Assembly (NCBI GenBank): GCA_905221605.1
Contig: CAJNDS010001099.1
Location: 5,001-32,500, forward strand
Direction: 5' to 3'
Length of the DNA: 27,500 nt
From: Symbiodinium natans
Lineage: Eukaryota; Sar; Dinophyceae; Suessiales; Symbiodiniaceae
The translations under genes and the position numbers were made by a program. Below the pieces are notes generated by a model that saw only the letters and a program-made list of their open reading frames with translations, ran no database searches and had not been told where the DNA came from. Every line of letters starts with the position of its first letter. Positions within the stretch are counted from its first letter, which is position 1. Below, piece after piece: positions 8,280 to 15,926 of this stretch.

Positions 8280-8464
8280 CTGCTCCCAAGGCAGCGAGCC
8301 CGTGTCATCCAATGAGTGCGTGCCCTGCCGATCCTACATTGAACTTGGAGCCCTAGCGCAAAAAATCGTCATTTCAGCTGCTTCTGAGGAGTTCAAGTAC
8401 CTAGCAGTTAAACTTCTTTCCAAGTGTCCAACTAAGGCTGCTTCCTACGAATTCAAGCACCCCC

Positions 8465-8655
8465 CCCCAAATCATTTAAAAATCTTTCCAAGCATTCCCA
8501 GGGATCCGGCGAGCTGGTCAACGCAAAGGTGGAGTCAGGGCTGTGAGCCGGCCCTTCGTGCTCGAAGGCATCGGGGGCTGGCGGGGAGCCGTGAGGCGCT
8601 GCCTCGGGCTTTACGGCATTCCTGGGCACAGCCGCCAATGCTATCCAGAAAGGGT
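8465..8655 (-). CDS. possible Pro/Ala-rich exon (minus)
   Basis: Open frame with KPEAAPHGSPPAPDAFEHEG and then DPWECLERFLNDLGG, many G/C-ending codons. Begins next to the palindrome GAAAGGGTACCCTTTC (8650-8665) and the poly-T/poly-G run. Downstream it reaches a stop after GGGA. Low complexity makes it uncertain. Confidence 0.35.
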
Positions 8656-8773
8656 ACCCTTTCTTTTTTTCTTTTTTTTTTTTTGGGGGGGGGGGGGGGT
8701 TGCTTTACAAGGGAACCTTGTAAACCCCAAACCCTAAACCCTAAACCCTAAACCAAGGGGGCTACCACTCTAC

Positions 8774-8846
8774 AGTGCCAAGATTCACATCCGTTCGACA
8801 TTCCGGCAGCAACAGCCGAAGCTTTGCCTTCACCTCCTCCAGTTTC
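8774..8846 (-). CDS. internal exon, minus strand (unknown protein)
   Basis: Acceptor ccatcctag (or ttaag a little upstream), 1-nt entry, KLEEVKAKLRLLLPECRTDV then NLGT, phase-0 exit at GTAGAG. Amphipathic helix with coiled-coil character. The intron separating it from 9079-9153 carries the perfect array 8873-9013. Confidence 0.55.
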
Positions 8847-8872
8847 CTAGGATGGCCCCTTAACAACCCTCT

Positions 8873-9013
8873 TTAGGGTTTAGGGTTTAGGGTTTAGGGT
8901 TTAGGGTTTAGGGTTTAGGGTTTAGGGTTTAGGGTTTAGGGTTTAGGGTTTAGGGTTTAGGGTTTAGGGTTTAGGGTTTAGGGTTTAGGGTTTAGGGTTT
9001 AGGGTTTAGGGTA
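8873..9013. repeat. perfect G-strand telomeric array, about 20 units
   Basis: Separates exons 9079-9153 and 8774-8846. A small C-strand tract lies at 8723-8755. Confidence 0.95.
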
Positions 9014-9078
9014 TTCCTATTTAAATGTGGTCCTCTTAAACCCCACAAGGGAAAATATAAAATATCCCAAGGGCCTAC

Positions 9079-9153
9079 CTAGGTTCGCCCGTCTCTCCGG
9101 ATCTGCCACTGACAAATACTCCGCCTGGATATAAACCAGCTCCTGCACCATTG
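9079..9153 (-). CDS. internal exon, minus strand (unknown protein)
   Basis: Acceptor cgccccag, two-nt entry, MVQELVYIQAEYLSVADPER then RANL, exit at GTAGGC with 1 nt left, or at a GC site 4 nt later with 2 nt left. The second choice fits the next exon. Two thirds of codons end in G or C. Confidence 0.55.
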   Translation of the reverse strand, partial: QWCRSWFISRRSICQWQIRRDGRT

Positions 9154-9165
9154 CTGGGGCGCTAT

Positions 9166-9741
9166 TTAAAGAAAGATCATGCTTGTCTTCCTTGTTGTTA
9201 AGTATTCATAAACATGCAAAATGATTCTCAACAATGGCCCAGGCTCATTGCCCTCACTGTCATATTCACGAGGCCGGCCGCACTGCTGGCACAATACTGC
9301 ATCGGCTTGGTATGTGTCATGGCAATGCGGACATTTAGTAAAGTCTCGGCTGAGGACACATGTCTGCATCAAAGGATCTTGCAGCTCCTCCTCGTGCAAT
9401 GACAACAGACTGAACACTCCTTCAACCGAGGAACCTGACTCCTCGACAACCGCGCGGAGAGGTGTACGGGGCTTCTGCGCGGCTTGCACGGCAGTAGCAT
9501 TGATGGCAGGGTCCAAGACTTGCCCTTCCAAGACATCATCCAGAAAGGTAGCTTGCCAGGGGTGTCTTTGCTTGCCGCACTTGTGGCAAGAATCAGAACT
9601 GCTTGTATACAGACTTCGGCACCACGGGCACAAATCGAAAACTCCCTCAACACGTGGTGTTATTTGTACCGACTGCGGCCGCGTGAGCGGCTGCCCCCAT
9701 GGCTGCAAATGGCTGGGCTGCATACCCGAGAGTTCCGGCAT
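9166..9741 (-). CDS. protein with two Cys4 zinc ribbons
   Basis: From ATG 9739-9741 to TAA at 9166, 191 codons. Two CxxC-x10-CxxC ribbons: C38, C41, C52, C55 (CPWC...CHKCGKQR) and C137, C140, C151, C154 (CPHC...CQQCGRPRE), about 80 residues apart and joined by a polar linker. Such ribbons bind zinc and mediate protein or nucleic-acid contacts; no enzyme domain is visible. The frame continues upstream beyond a single in-frame TGA at 9766-9768 into protein-like sequence. The real 3-prime end may be a donor before the hydrophobic tail LLRIILHVYEY. A related single-ribbon gene lies downstream. Confidence 0.6.
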   Translation of the reverse strand: MPELSGMQPSHLQPWGQPLTRPQSVQITPRVEGVFDLCPWCRSLYTSSSDSCHKCGKQRHPWQATFLDDVLEGQVLDPAINATAVQAAQKPRTPLRAVVEESGSSVEGVFSLLSLHEEELQDPLMQTCVLSRDFTKCPHCHDTYQADAVLCQQCGRPREYDSEGNEPGPLLRIILHVYEYLTTRKTSMIFL

Positions 9742-9768
9742 GTTTCGCAATCTGGGCTGACCATCTCA

Positions 9769-9921
9769 GTATGCCCTAAGCATGCGCTGATGTGAAGTCT
9801 TCTCCTTGGTGAACTCTGCTTGAAGGTCAGGTTCGACAGCGCGGACGGTGTGAACATCCACCGACATCCGGTTCACTTCATCGGTTTTCAACATGTCCTT
9901 ATGAGGTATGGTTTTATATTT
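9769..9921 (-). CDS. upstream coding segment in frame with the two-ribbon protein, cut by TGA
   Basis: Minus frame in the same register as 9166-9741 reads MLKTDEVNRMSVDVHTVRAV then EPDLQAEFTKEKTSHQRMLR, then AY and TGA (9766-9768). Charged and protein-like; ATG at 9892-9894 is a candidate start. Possible explanations are a nonsense mutation, readthrough, selenocysteine, or a very small intron. Confidence 0.4.
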
Positions 9922-10061
9922 CTAGTCAAGTATAGATACTCACCAAAATTTATATGGAACCCAAAATACACTCACCAAGGCTAGTAATATAAACCGTTTC
10001 ATATGTGTCCAATGACAGCACAAAACCTAGCCGGATTGAGGACTAGTAGGGTGGCAGGCCT

Positions 10062-10320
10062 AAACCCGAAACCCGAAACCCTAAACCCTAAACCCCATGG
10101 TACAATATGTCACGCTTGTCCTGTCCATCCCTCTGAAAAAAAGTCTCAAATATTCCTAACATCCTTGAACCCTGAGCCCTAGACCTGAAACATATTCACA
10201 CATTTTCCTAAGATGAGGTCCTCTTTAACCCGATGAGGCACAATCCCAAGATCCGAAACCCTAAGCCCTAAGCCCTAAACCCTAAACCCTAAACCCTAAA
10301 CCCTAAACCCTAAACCCCAA
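10062..10320. repeat. two C-strand telomeric tracts
   Basis: Units at 10062-10096 and 10255-10320; between them is AT-richer sequence with no visible gene. Confidence 0.85.
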
Positions 10321-10322
10321 AC

Positions 10323-10416
10323 TCCCAAGATCCCAGCTCGTACCCGTAAGCGAACCCTCCCAACTCTTTACTGCGAGCTTCGTCGGCGGGAGCTTGAACT
10401 TCACCTCTAGGAGGGT
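10323..10416 (-). CDS. internal exon, minus-strand gene
   Basis: Phase-0 entry after ccctataag fits 10836-10930. Reads TLLEVKFKLPPTKLAVKSWE then GSLTGTSWDLG; 71% of codons end in G or C. Leaves 1 nt before GTTTGG. The 419-nt intron in front contains a G-strand array and then a C-strand array. Confidence 0.55.
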
Positions 10417-10430
10417 CTTATAGGGTCGTA

Positions 10431-10630
10431 GGGTTTAGGGTTTAGGGTTTAGGGTTTAGGGTTTAGGGTTTAGGGTTTAGGGTTTAGGGTTTAGGGTTTA
10501 GGGTTTAGGGTTTAGGGTTTAGGGTTTAGGGTTTAGGGTTTAGGGTTTAGGGTCTTAGGCCTTAGGGTTTAGGGTTTAGGGTCTTAGGGTCTTAGGGTCT
10601 TATCGGGTCTTATCGGGTCTTAGGGTCTTA
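10431..10630. repeat. G-strand telomeric array with TCTTAGGG edge
   Basis: About 17 TTTAGGG units, then octamer variants (TCTTAGGG, TCTTATCGGG). Confidence 0.95.
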
Positions 10631-10689
10631 TAGGGACTTAGCCGGGTCTATGCGCTTGGTACATCTTGGGTTGGAAATGTTAAAGCCTT

Positions 10690-10828
10690 GACGCTAAACC
10701 CTAGCACTAAAACCTAAACCCTAAACCCTAAACCCTAAACCCTAAACCCTAAACCCTAAACCCTAAACCCTAAACCCTAAACCCTAAACCCTAAACCCTA
10801 AACCCTAAACCCTAAACCCTAAACCCTA
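10690..10828. repeat. C-strand telomeric array
   Basis: About 18 CCCTAAA units in the same probable intron as the G-strand array at 10431. Confidence 0.95.
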
Positions 10829-10835
10829 GCTTGAC

Positions 10836-10930
10836 AGTTCCAGGGTGGTTCAAGCCCGGGTTACTCTGCGACAGCAAGAACTGGCCATAACCTTGCTCTT
10901 CGGAAGCCGACTTCCCCACTACCATTGCAG
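10836..10930 (-). CDS. internal exon, minus-strand gene
   Basis: Two-nt entry after gggtggcag, AMVVGKSASEEQGYGQFLLS then QSNPGLNHPG, phase-0 exit at GTCAAG. About two thirds of codons end in G or C. The plus strand is open but less biased. Confidence 0.5.
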
Positions 10931-11159
10931 CTGCCACCCCAAACCCTAAACCTGAAACCCTAAAGCCGAAATCTTAAACCCTCAACCAGCCATTGGGGGC
11001 TGCGAGGGCCTGCGGTTTTCTGCGGGTCCTAACACCTACGCTTGGACCCCCTCTACTCACAACACATCCTTGGGGACCAAATGCAGCATCAAAGGGCTTA
11101 TGGTTCATGTACCTTAGTAGGGATTATAGTAGTATAGGGCCCAAATTTGAGGGTTCATC

Positions 11160-11238
11160 CGGTCCCGTCTCGCCGTCGAGCACCGAATCTGCCCCCAACG
11201 CGCTGTCGCGTTTGGGACACACTTTTGGGCTTCGTCAA
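11160..11238 (-). CDS. possible internal exon, minus strand
   Basis: Acceptor acaaaattcag, phase-0 entry fitting 11520-11625, LTKPKSVSQTRQRVGGRFGA then RRRDGT, 1 nt left before a GA donor. That phase fits 10836-10930. A plus frame (SGPVSPSSTESAPNALSRLG) is also open, so moderate to low support. Confidence 0.3.
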
Positions 11239-11417
11239 CTGAATTTTGTTTGTGTCAGGGCTTTTGTTCGATTATGTCTTGTTTTGGGGTTCAGGGTTTA
11301 TGGTTCAATCTTTCGGATGGGAGTTGGGGGAGTGGATGATGATGTAGAGGATCCTAGGTAGGTGGTTTAGGACGCGCAAAGTTTAGGCTTAGGTTTTCGT
11401 GCAGAACAGGCTTCCCG

Positions 11418-11519
11418 AAACCCTAAACCCTAAACCCTGAACCCTAAACCCTAAACCCTAAACCCTAAACCCTAAACCCTAAACCCTAAACCCTAAACCC
11501 TAAACCCTAAACCCTAAAC
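11418..11519. repeat. C-strand telomeric array
   Basis: On the minus strand its first unit forms the donor GTTTAG of exon 11520-11625. A small G-strand tract lies at 11638-11667. Confidence 0.95.
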
Positions 11520-11625
11520 CGACCCTGACGCGGCCTTCTGGGTCACGAGGGCCACATTTTGAAGCACCAGGTCTTGCACGCTCTCCACACCAGGTGTCCA
11601 CTCGTGCCACATCACCTGGGCCATG
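11520..11625 (-). CDS. internal exon, minus-strand gene (unknown protein)
   Basis: Acceptor ccctaag, 1-nt entry, MAQVMWHEWTPGVESVQDLV then LQNVALVTQKAASGS, phase-0 exit at GTTTAG of the C-strand tract (read on the minus strand). 77% of codons end in G or C. Confidence 0.6.
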
Positions 11626-11835
11626 CTTAGGGTTCTGGGTTTAGGGTTTAGGGTTTAGGGTTTAGGGCTGCCATCATCAAAGTGCTGAACCTTAAGCCCC
11701 CCCCCCCCCCCAGGGAAATGCTGCGTGCCCCACCCCTAAGTGCCATATGCCCCCGCTAAACCAAAGCGACTGCGCGGTTGGGGTCAGGGGGCTAGAGCTT
11801 AGGGGTTAGAGTTGCAAAGCCTCAACCCCTACAAA

Positions 11836-11966
11836 GAAACCTAAGCCGTAACCCTAAACCTAAGCCCTAAACCCTAAACCCTAAACCCTAAACCCTAAAC
11901 CCTAAACCCTAAACCCTAAACCCTAAACCCTAAACCCTAAACCCTAAACCCTAAACCCTAAACCCC
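11836..11966. repeat. C-strand telomeric array
   Basis: About 16 CCCTAAA units after a short degenerate lead. Confidence 0.95.
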
Positions 11967-12040
11967 GCGTCAAGACCTCCCCGCACTGCAGACTCGAGGC
12001 CTTGACAATTCAGCCAACCCTCCCTTCGCCCACAACAAAG

Positions 12041-12279
12041 AATTGGAGGTTCCTGGCACTTCTTAACCGTTTAGGGTTTAGGGTTTAGGGTTTAGGGTTT
12101 AGGGTTTAGGGTTTAGGGTTTAGGGTTTAGGGTTTAGGGTTTAGGGTTTAGGGTTTATTATTAACCAATTATAGCTGTACTTGTAACTGTACTTTTAACC
12201 ATATTAGGGCACTTGAGGGGCTTATAAGTGCGTTGTAAGTACCGCTATTTCTTCAATAAGTAACATGAACCTCCAGGTA
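12041..12279. mobile_element. family B element split by a telomeric tract
   Basis: Left arm TTGGAGGTTCCTGGCACTTC, then the array 12070-12157, then TTATTAACCAATTATAG and the right arm to ATGAACCTCCAGGTA. Without the array it aligns with the copy at 6198. Confidence 0.75.
12070..12157. repeat. G-strand telomeric array splitting a family B element
   Basis: Twelve to thirteen TTTAGGG units with the element arms on either side and TTAACC next to both edges. Confidence 0.95.
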
Positions 12280-12600
12280 AGGGGTATAAGGAGGGACCTC
12301 AATCTTATATACTCGGGCCCTACAGTTACTACATGGGAAGCCCTTTAAGGCCCCAGTAGATACCATATAGGGACATGGACCCTTAGAGAAAAGCCCCCCT
12401 TTGAGGGGCATAAGGAGGGACCGATAGGAAGGACTCTCAATCTGATTCCACTAAAAAACCCTATATTTCCCTTATGTAGTCCCTATATATCCTCAAGCAT
12501 CCTTACAAGAGGGTCCCTCCTTTAGTCCCTTGAAAGGAGGGGGGGGGGGGGGGCCCCGAGTTATACATCCATAAGGGCCCGAGAGCGAGGTGTAGGGCTT
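12280..12600. other. no gene seen; nested hairpin elements
   Basis: Family D hairpin plus TAAGGAGGGACC repeats and a G run. Confidence 0.5.
12398..12538. mobile_element. hairpin element (family D)
   Basis: Imperfect 26-bp inverted ends: CCTTTGAGGGGCATAAGGAG at the left and, read in reverse complement, CCTTTCAAGGGACTAAAGGA at the right. A related TAAGGAGGGACC is at 12287. Followed by 15 G. Confidence 0.55.
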
Positions 12601-12695
12601 GGGGATTGGGGTATGGGGTCTAAACCCTAACCCTGAACCCTAAACCCTAAACCCTAAACCCAGGGCTTTGCGGTTCAGGGTCGGCATTCGCCGGC

Positions 12696-12773
12696 CTGGT
12701 CGTCGCAGTCGATGCCGTACAGCTGCACACGCTCGTCGCGTGACAGCTGCCCGTTGTTCCCGAGGTGAGGCGC
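12696..12773 (-). CDS. exon of a minus-strand gene (unknown protein)
   Basis: Twenty-six codons after aaacccaag: APHLGNNGQLSRDERVQLYG then IDCDDQ, with 88% of codons ending in G or C. No GT follows; a GC donor (CAG|GCCGGC) or a slightly later one is needed. The acceptor abuts the TTTGGGG array 12779-13063. Asp-rich end; no family recognised. Confidence 0.6.
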
Positions 12774-12778
12774 CTTGG

Positions 12779-13063
12779 GTTTAGGGTTTAGGGTTTGGGG
12801 TTTGGGGTTTGGGGTTTGGGGTTTGGGGTTTGGGGTTTGGGGTTTGGGGTTTGGGGTTTGGGGTTTGGGGTTTGGGGTGTGGGGTTTGGGGTTTGGGGTT
12901 GGGGGTTTGGGGTTTGGGGTTTGGGGTTTGGGGTTTGGGGTTTGGGGTTTGGGGTTTGGGGTTTGGGGGTTGGGGTTTGGGGTTTGGGGTTTGGGGTTTG
13001 GGGTTTGGGGTTTGGGGTTTGGGGTTTGGGGTTTGGGGTTTGGGGTTTGGGGTTTGGGGTTTG
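12779..13063. repeat. TTTGGGG variant array, about 40 units
   Basis: Nearly pure TTTGGGG over 285 bp with a few single-base changes. All three forward frames are open, producing GFGVWGL-type low-complexity ORFs that are not genes. Strong G-quadruplex potential. Confidence 0.95.
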
Positions 13064-13170
13064 GGGGTTCAGGGGGCCCCCTAAGCTGAAAGCTCTAGAA
13101 CCCCCCAGCCGAAATCCCTGACCTCATGCTCCAAACAAGAACAATGTCTGCCTCAATCCCCAAATCCTAA

Positions 13171-13285
13171 GTTTAGGGTTTAGGGTTTAAGGTGTAGGGT
13201 TTAGGGTTTAGGGTTCAGGGTTCAGGGTTCAGGGTTCAGGGTTTAGGGTTTAGGGTTTAGGGTTTAGGGTTTAGGCTTTAGGGTA
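13171..13285. repeat. G-strand telomeric tract with TTCAGGG block
   Basis: TTTAGGG and four TTCAGGG copies. Confidence 0.9.
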
Positions 13286-13334
13286 AATCCTATCTATATA
13301 CCTAAATCCCCACACCCTGCACTTTCAATCCCCA

Positions 13335-13380
13335 AAACCCTCAGACAAATTCCGTGTGATCAAACCACGAGAACCTGGGA
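13335..13380. other. exon-like island open on both strands
   Basis: Plus: ccctcag, then KFRVIKPREPG and a GTGAGA donor. Minus: cacttcccag, then FSWFDHTEF and a GTCTGA donor, in phase with a possible minus exon at 13102-13151 (ADIVLVWSMRSGISAG). Both have proper splice ends. Confidence 0.35.
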
Positions 13381-13385
13381 AGTGA

Positions 13386-13507
13386 GATTAGGGTTTAGGG
13401 TCTAGCGTTTGGGGTTTAGGATTTAGGGTCTAGGGTTTAGGGTTTAGGGCTTAGGGCTTATTGTTTTGGGTTTGGCGTTTGGCGTTTGGGGTTTAGGGTT
13501 TAGGCTT
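13386..13507. repeat. degenerate G-strand telomeric tract
   Basis: TTTAGGG with TTTGGCG and CTTAGGG variants. Confidence 0.85.
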
Positions 13508-13522
13508 CCCTTGGTGATACAG

Positions 13523-13572
13523 ACCCTCTGAGTCAAGCGCCTTTTGAAAGGAACCAACAGGGAGACAGAAGA
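13523..13572 (+). CDS. internal exon (plus strand)
   Basis: Acceptor ttggtgatacag, two-nt entry, PLSQAPFERNQQGDRR, phase-0 exit at GTTTAG, the first unit of the G-strand tract 13573-13692. The minus alternative has no AG upstream of most of its frame. The phase join to 13719-13777 is not clean. Confidence 0.4.
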
Positions 13573-13692
13573 GTTTAGGGTTTAGGGTTTCGGGTTTAGG
13601 GTTTAGGGTTTAGGGTTTAGGGTTTAGGGTTTAGGGTTTAGGGTTTCGGGTTTAGGGTGTAGCGTTTAGGGTTTAGGGTTTGGGGTTTAAGG
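13573..13692. repeat. G-strand telomeric array
   Basis: TTTAGGG with two TTTCGGG units; its first unit is the donor of plus exon 13523-13572. Confidence 0.9.
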
Positions 13693-13718
13693 CACCCTTG
13701 CAAATTGTCGGGGCCTAG

Positions 13719-13777
13719 TTGTTCAGATGTCTGGTGCTTTATGCAAGACGTCTGCGGACCATCCAGACCAGAGGACG
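13719..13777 (+). CDS. internal exon (plus strand)
   Basis: Acceptor cggggcctag, two-nt entry, VQMSGALCKTSADHPDQRT, phase-0 exit at GTGGTT. A minus frame (VLWSGWSADVLHKAPDI) lacks an AG immediately upstream, so plus is preferred. Confidence 0.45.
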
Positions 13778-13795
13778 GTGGTTTCGGTTGGGGGG

Positions 13796-13925
13796 GTTTA
13801 GGGTTTAGGGTTTAGGGTTTAGGGTTTAGGGTTTAGGGTTTAGGGTTTAGGGTTTAGGGTTTAGGGTTTAGGGTTTAGGGCTTCGGGTTTAGGGTTTAGG
13901 GCTTAGGGTTTAGAGGTTTTGGGCT
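13796..13925. repeat. G-strand telomeric array
   Basis: About 11 perfect units, then degenerate. Confidence 0.9.
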
Positions 13926-13933
13926 TCGGGGAT

Positions 13934-14031
13934 GTGGCTTCGGTCAGCAACTGACGCGTTCTGCAACAGGGCCACGTCAGCAGCTGGCAGATTGGCAACA
14001 ACATGCGCCCAAGACCTTGAGAACCTGAGAA
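13934..14031. other. exon-like island open on both strands
   Basis: Plus: after cttcggtcag, phase-0 QLTRSATGPRQQLADWQQHA then PKTLRT and TGA, in phase with 13719-13777. Minus: after tctcaag, HVVANLPAADVALLQNASVA then DRSHIPE, with more G/C-ending codons. Each strand alone looks like a good exon. Confidence 0.4.
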
Positions 14032-14081
14032 CCCTAACCCTAATAATCCTCATAGCCCGAAATTAGGGCGATGTAATATCC

Positions 14082-14182
14082 TTGGGATGTTCCCCCTTAT
14101 ACGAACAGTCCTTACAGGGACTATCATAGGGGGGTGCTATATTCCCTGTTCAGGGCTGCTAGTACAACAGGCAACATCCCAA
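14082..14182. mobile_element. family A MITE-like element
   Basis: TTGGGATGTTCCCCCTTATAC at the left and CAACATCCCAA at the right, with CAGTCC...GGGACTAT inside. About 100 bp, non-coding. Confidence 0.7.
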
Positions 14183-14338
14183 TCATAACTGTAAACCCAG
14201 AGGCAGCCTCTTTCCATGGTCTGGTGGATGACCATTTTGGGGGCGACCCCCCCCCCCCCCCCCCCCTGTAACAGCAATTTAAATGAAAGACTCCCCAAAA
14301 GACCCGAAACCCGAAACCCTATTGCAAAGAACCTTCAC

Positions 14339-14426
14339 GTCTCGGCAAGGGCCCCGACCATTGTGGTCCGAGAATTTTCGGTTTTTTTCGCTGAGGAACC
14401 TGTGGCGAACAGAGCTGCATCTTGTG
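14339..14426 (-). CDS. possible minus-strand exon
   Basis: Two-nt entry after gctctag, reads AALFATGSSAKKTENSRTTM then GALAE and leaves 2 nt before GTGAAG. A plus-strand frame (APTIVVREFSVFFAEEPVAN) is equally open. Confidence 0.3.
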
Positions 14427-14526
14427 CTAGAGCTCGGGGTGTGGAGTTTGGGGCTACCCTAAACCCTACACCCTAAATCCTCACCCTAAACCTTAAACTT
14501 AAACGTCAGGCCGAGGGCCGAAAAAC

Positions 14527-14575
14527 CTTGCTCACGATTTCTGCAGCTTGAGCTGAATCCTCAACAGCCACAAAC
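14527..14575 (-). CDS. short minus-strand exon
   Basis: One-nt entry after gttcaag, then FVAVEDSAQAAEIVSK and a GTTTTT donor in phase 0. Both splice sites are plausible and the peptide is helical. Third-position GC is not high. Confidence 0.4.
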
Positions 14576-14622
14576 CTTGAACCCTACCAAATCCCTCAGC
14601 TCAAACCATTGAAATCCCCAAG

Positions 14623-14716
14623 TTGGGATGTTCCACATGGAACATGCCGTCCTGAATAGGGATGATGGTAACCCCCTCCCTATTAAGGACTGCCAGTAGA
14701 AGGGGGAACATCCCAA
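14623..14716. mobile_element. family A MITE-like element
   Basis: TTGGGATGTTCC at the left, GGGGGAACATCCCAA at the right, about 94 bp, with GTCCT/AGGAC inside. Confidence 0.7.
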
Positions 14717-14774
14717 TCCCAAAGCCTACGCCCTTGCCCAAAAAAGCCAAAAAAACTCCAAGGCCTTACTCGCC

Positions 14775-14844
14775 TGAACCCTAAACCCTAAACCCTAAAC
14801 CCTAAACCCTAAACCCTAAACCCTAAACCCTAAACCCTAAACCC
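14775..14844. repeat. C-strand telomeric array
   Basis: CCCTAAA units; another short tract is at 14458-14500. Confidence 0.9.
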
Positions 14845-14924
14845 CCTATGTCCCCAGACCCCAAGACCTTTCTCCGAAAGCCCGAACCGAAGAAGAAGGG
14901 TTTAGGGGTTAGTGTTTAGGGAGT

Positions 14925-15179
14925 CCAGTAGGGTTTAGGGTTTAGGGTTTAGGGTTTAGGGTTTAGGGTTTAGGGTTTCGGGGTTTCGGGGTTTCGGGGT
15001 TTCGGGGTTTCGGGGTTTCGGGGTTTCGGGGTTTCGGGGTTTCGGGGTTTCGGGGTTTCGGGGTTTCGGGGTTTCGGGGTTTAGGGTTTAGGGTTCAGGG
15101 TGTAGGGTTTAGGGTTTAGGGTTTAGGGTTTAGGGTTTAGGGTTTAGGGTTTAGGGTGTAGGGTTTAGGGTTTAGGGTC
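14925..15179. repeat. telomeric array with TTTCGGGG octamer block
   Basis: TTTAGGG on both sides of about 12 copies of the octamer TTTCGGGG (14978-15078). The unit length itself has changed from 7 to 8. Confidence 0.95.
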
Positions 15180-15405
15180 CCGGGTTGAGGGATGAGGGCG
15201 TGGGTTCCCCAAGCCACCGGCCTCCAAGCCCTAAACCCCCAACCCAAAACTCCCAAAAGAAGGTTCAACCCAGCAACCACACAGACATTTTTGGGCCGGT
15301 TTAGGGGTTGTAGGCGCCCCAGCAACCTAGGAAAAAAGCACAAGACGGGGGCCCCTTTTTGGCTTAAGGTTCAGCGCTAGGGCTCCTCGTGGGGTGGTTT
15401 AGGGC

Positions 15406-15494
15406 TTCCTTTATTGAAGGTTGCCGAGGTCCACACGCTTTGGTGCTTCAGCTCTCCATTAGCCTGGCACTTGGGGGCCCGAATTTGCAGAACC
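15406..15494 (-). CDS. possible minus-strand exon
   Basis: Acceptor aagttgcag, 1-nt entry, then VLQIRAPKCQANGELKHQSV and WTSATFNKG. No GT donor; a GC or GA donor at the end would be needed, as dinoflagellates sometimes use. Confidence 0.4.
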
Positions 15495-15666
15495 CTGCAA
15501 CTTAGGTTCCGGGTTGGGGACTGAGGGTCCGGGGTTGAGGGTTTAGGGCTCAAAGGCTTGCTGCGTGGTGGTGCGTGCCTAGGTTCACGATCCCCCCCAA
15601 CCCGCCCACCCACATCTCAGCCTCGGGGTGGCTCAGGCAGCTCTCCCCCAAAGGTTTGGGTGGTGG

Positions 15667-15740
15667 GGAATGGGGGGAATGAGGTACCCTATAATCCCTT
15701 AAAGGGTATATACAGGGCCCTCATTCCCTCATTCCCTCCT
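15667..15740. repeat. short inverted-repeat element
   Basis: GGAATGGGGGGAATGAGG and CCTCATTCCCTCATTCCC flank about 35 bp. Confidence 0.5.
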
Positions 15741-15926
15741 AAGCAACAGTAAGTTTGAAGGCAAAGGCTTCCCACTGGCCAAGGGGAGGTCTCCGAAGAA
15801 TAGCTTTGAAAGCTGAGAAATGAGCCCTCCCAGAGGCCTTTGGCTTGCAGGGGCTTTAAGCACGTTCGGAAGGGCTTGCGAAGCCCAAAAAGAGCCTGGC
15901 AAAGGCAAGCTCTGAGGCATCTCCAC
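15729..15926 (-). CDS. uncertain coding island (minus)
   Basis: Two minus frames stay open for about 60 codons: one from ATG 15926 with VLKAPASQRPLGGLISQLSK, the other with LFGLRKPFRTCLKPLQAKGL. A plus frame (AKPKKSLAKASSEASPPYPD) is open as well. The region borders a G-rich stretch at 15944-15996. Possibly a decayed gene or an exon; not resolved. Confidence 0.25.
   Translation of the reverse strand: MEMPQSLPLPGSFWASQALPNVLKAPASQRPLGGLISQLSKLFFGDLPLASGKPLPSNLLLLRRE

Noticed and set aside
8302-8460. Plus frame AASEEFKYLAVKLLSKC with internal duplication
   Set aside because: Interesting repeat of AASxEFK, but no ATG, no splice ends, and it is antisense to the upstream region of the zinc-ribbon gene.
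10993-11361. 122-codon plus ORF
   Set aside because: First and last thirds look like repeat and telomere-derived sequence; it starts without an ATG and overlaps a possible minus exon. Only the Ser/Pro-rich middle is protein-like.
12775-13121. Three long overlapping plus ORFs of GFGVWGL repeats
   Set aside because: They are translations of the TTTGGGG array; a 7-bp unit without stops is open in all frames.
15137-15343. Minus ORF with PKPYTLNPKP tail
   Set aside because: Much of it is telomeric repeat in translation. A piece (LLGRLQPLNRPKNVCVVAGL) after tttcctag could be an exon, but no donor or phase partner was found.
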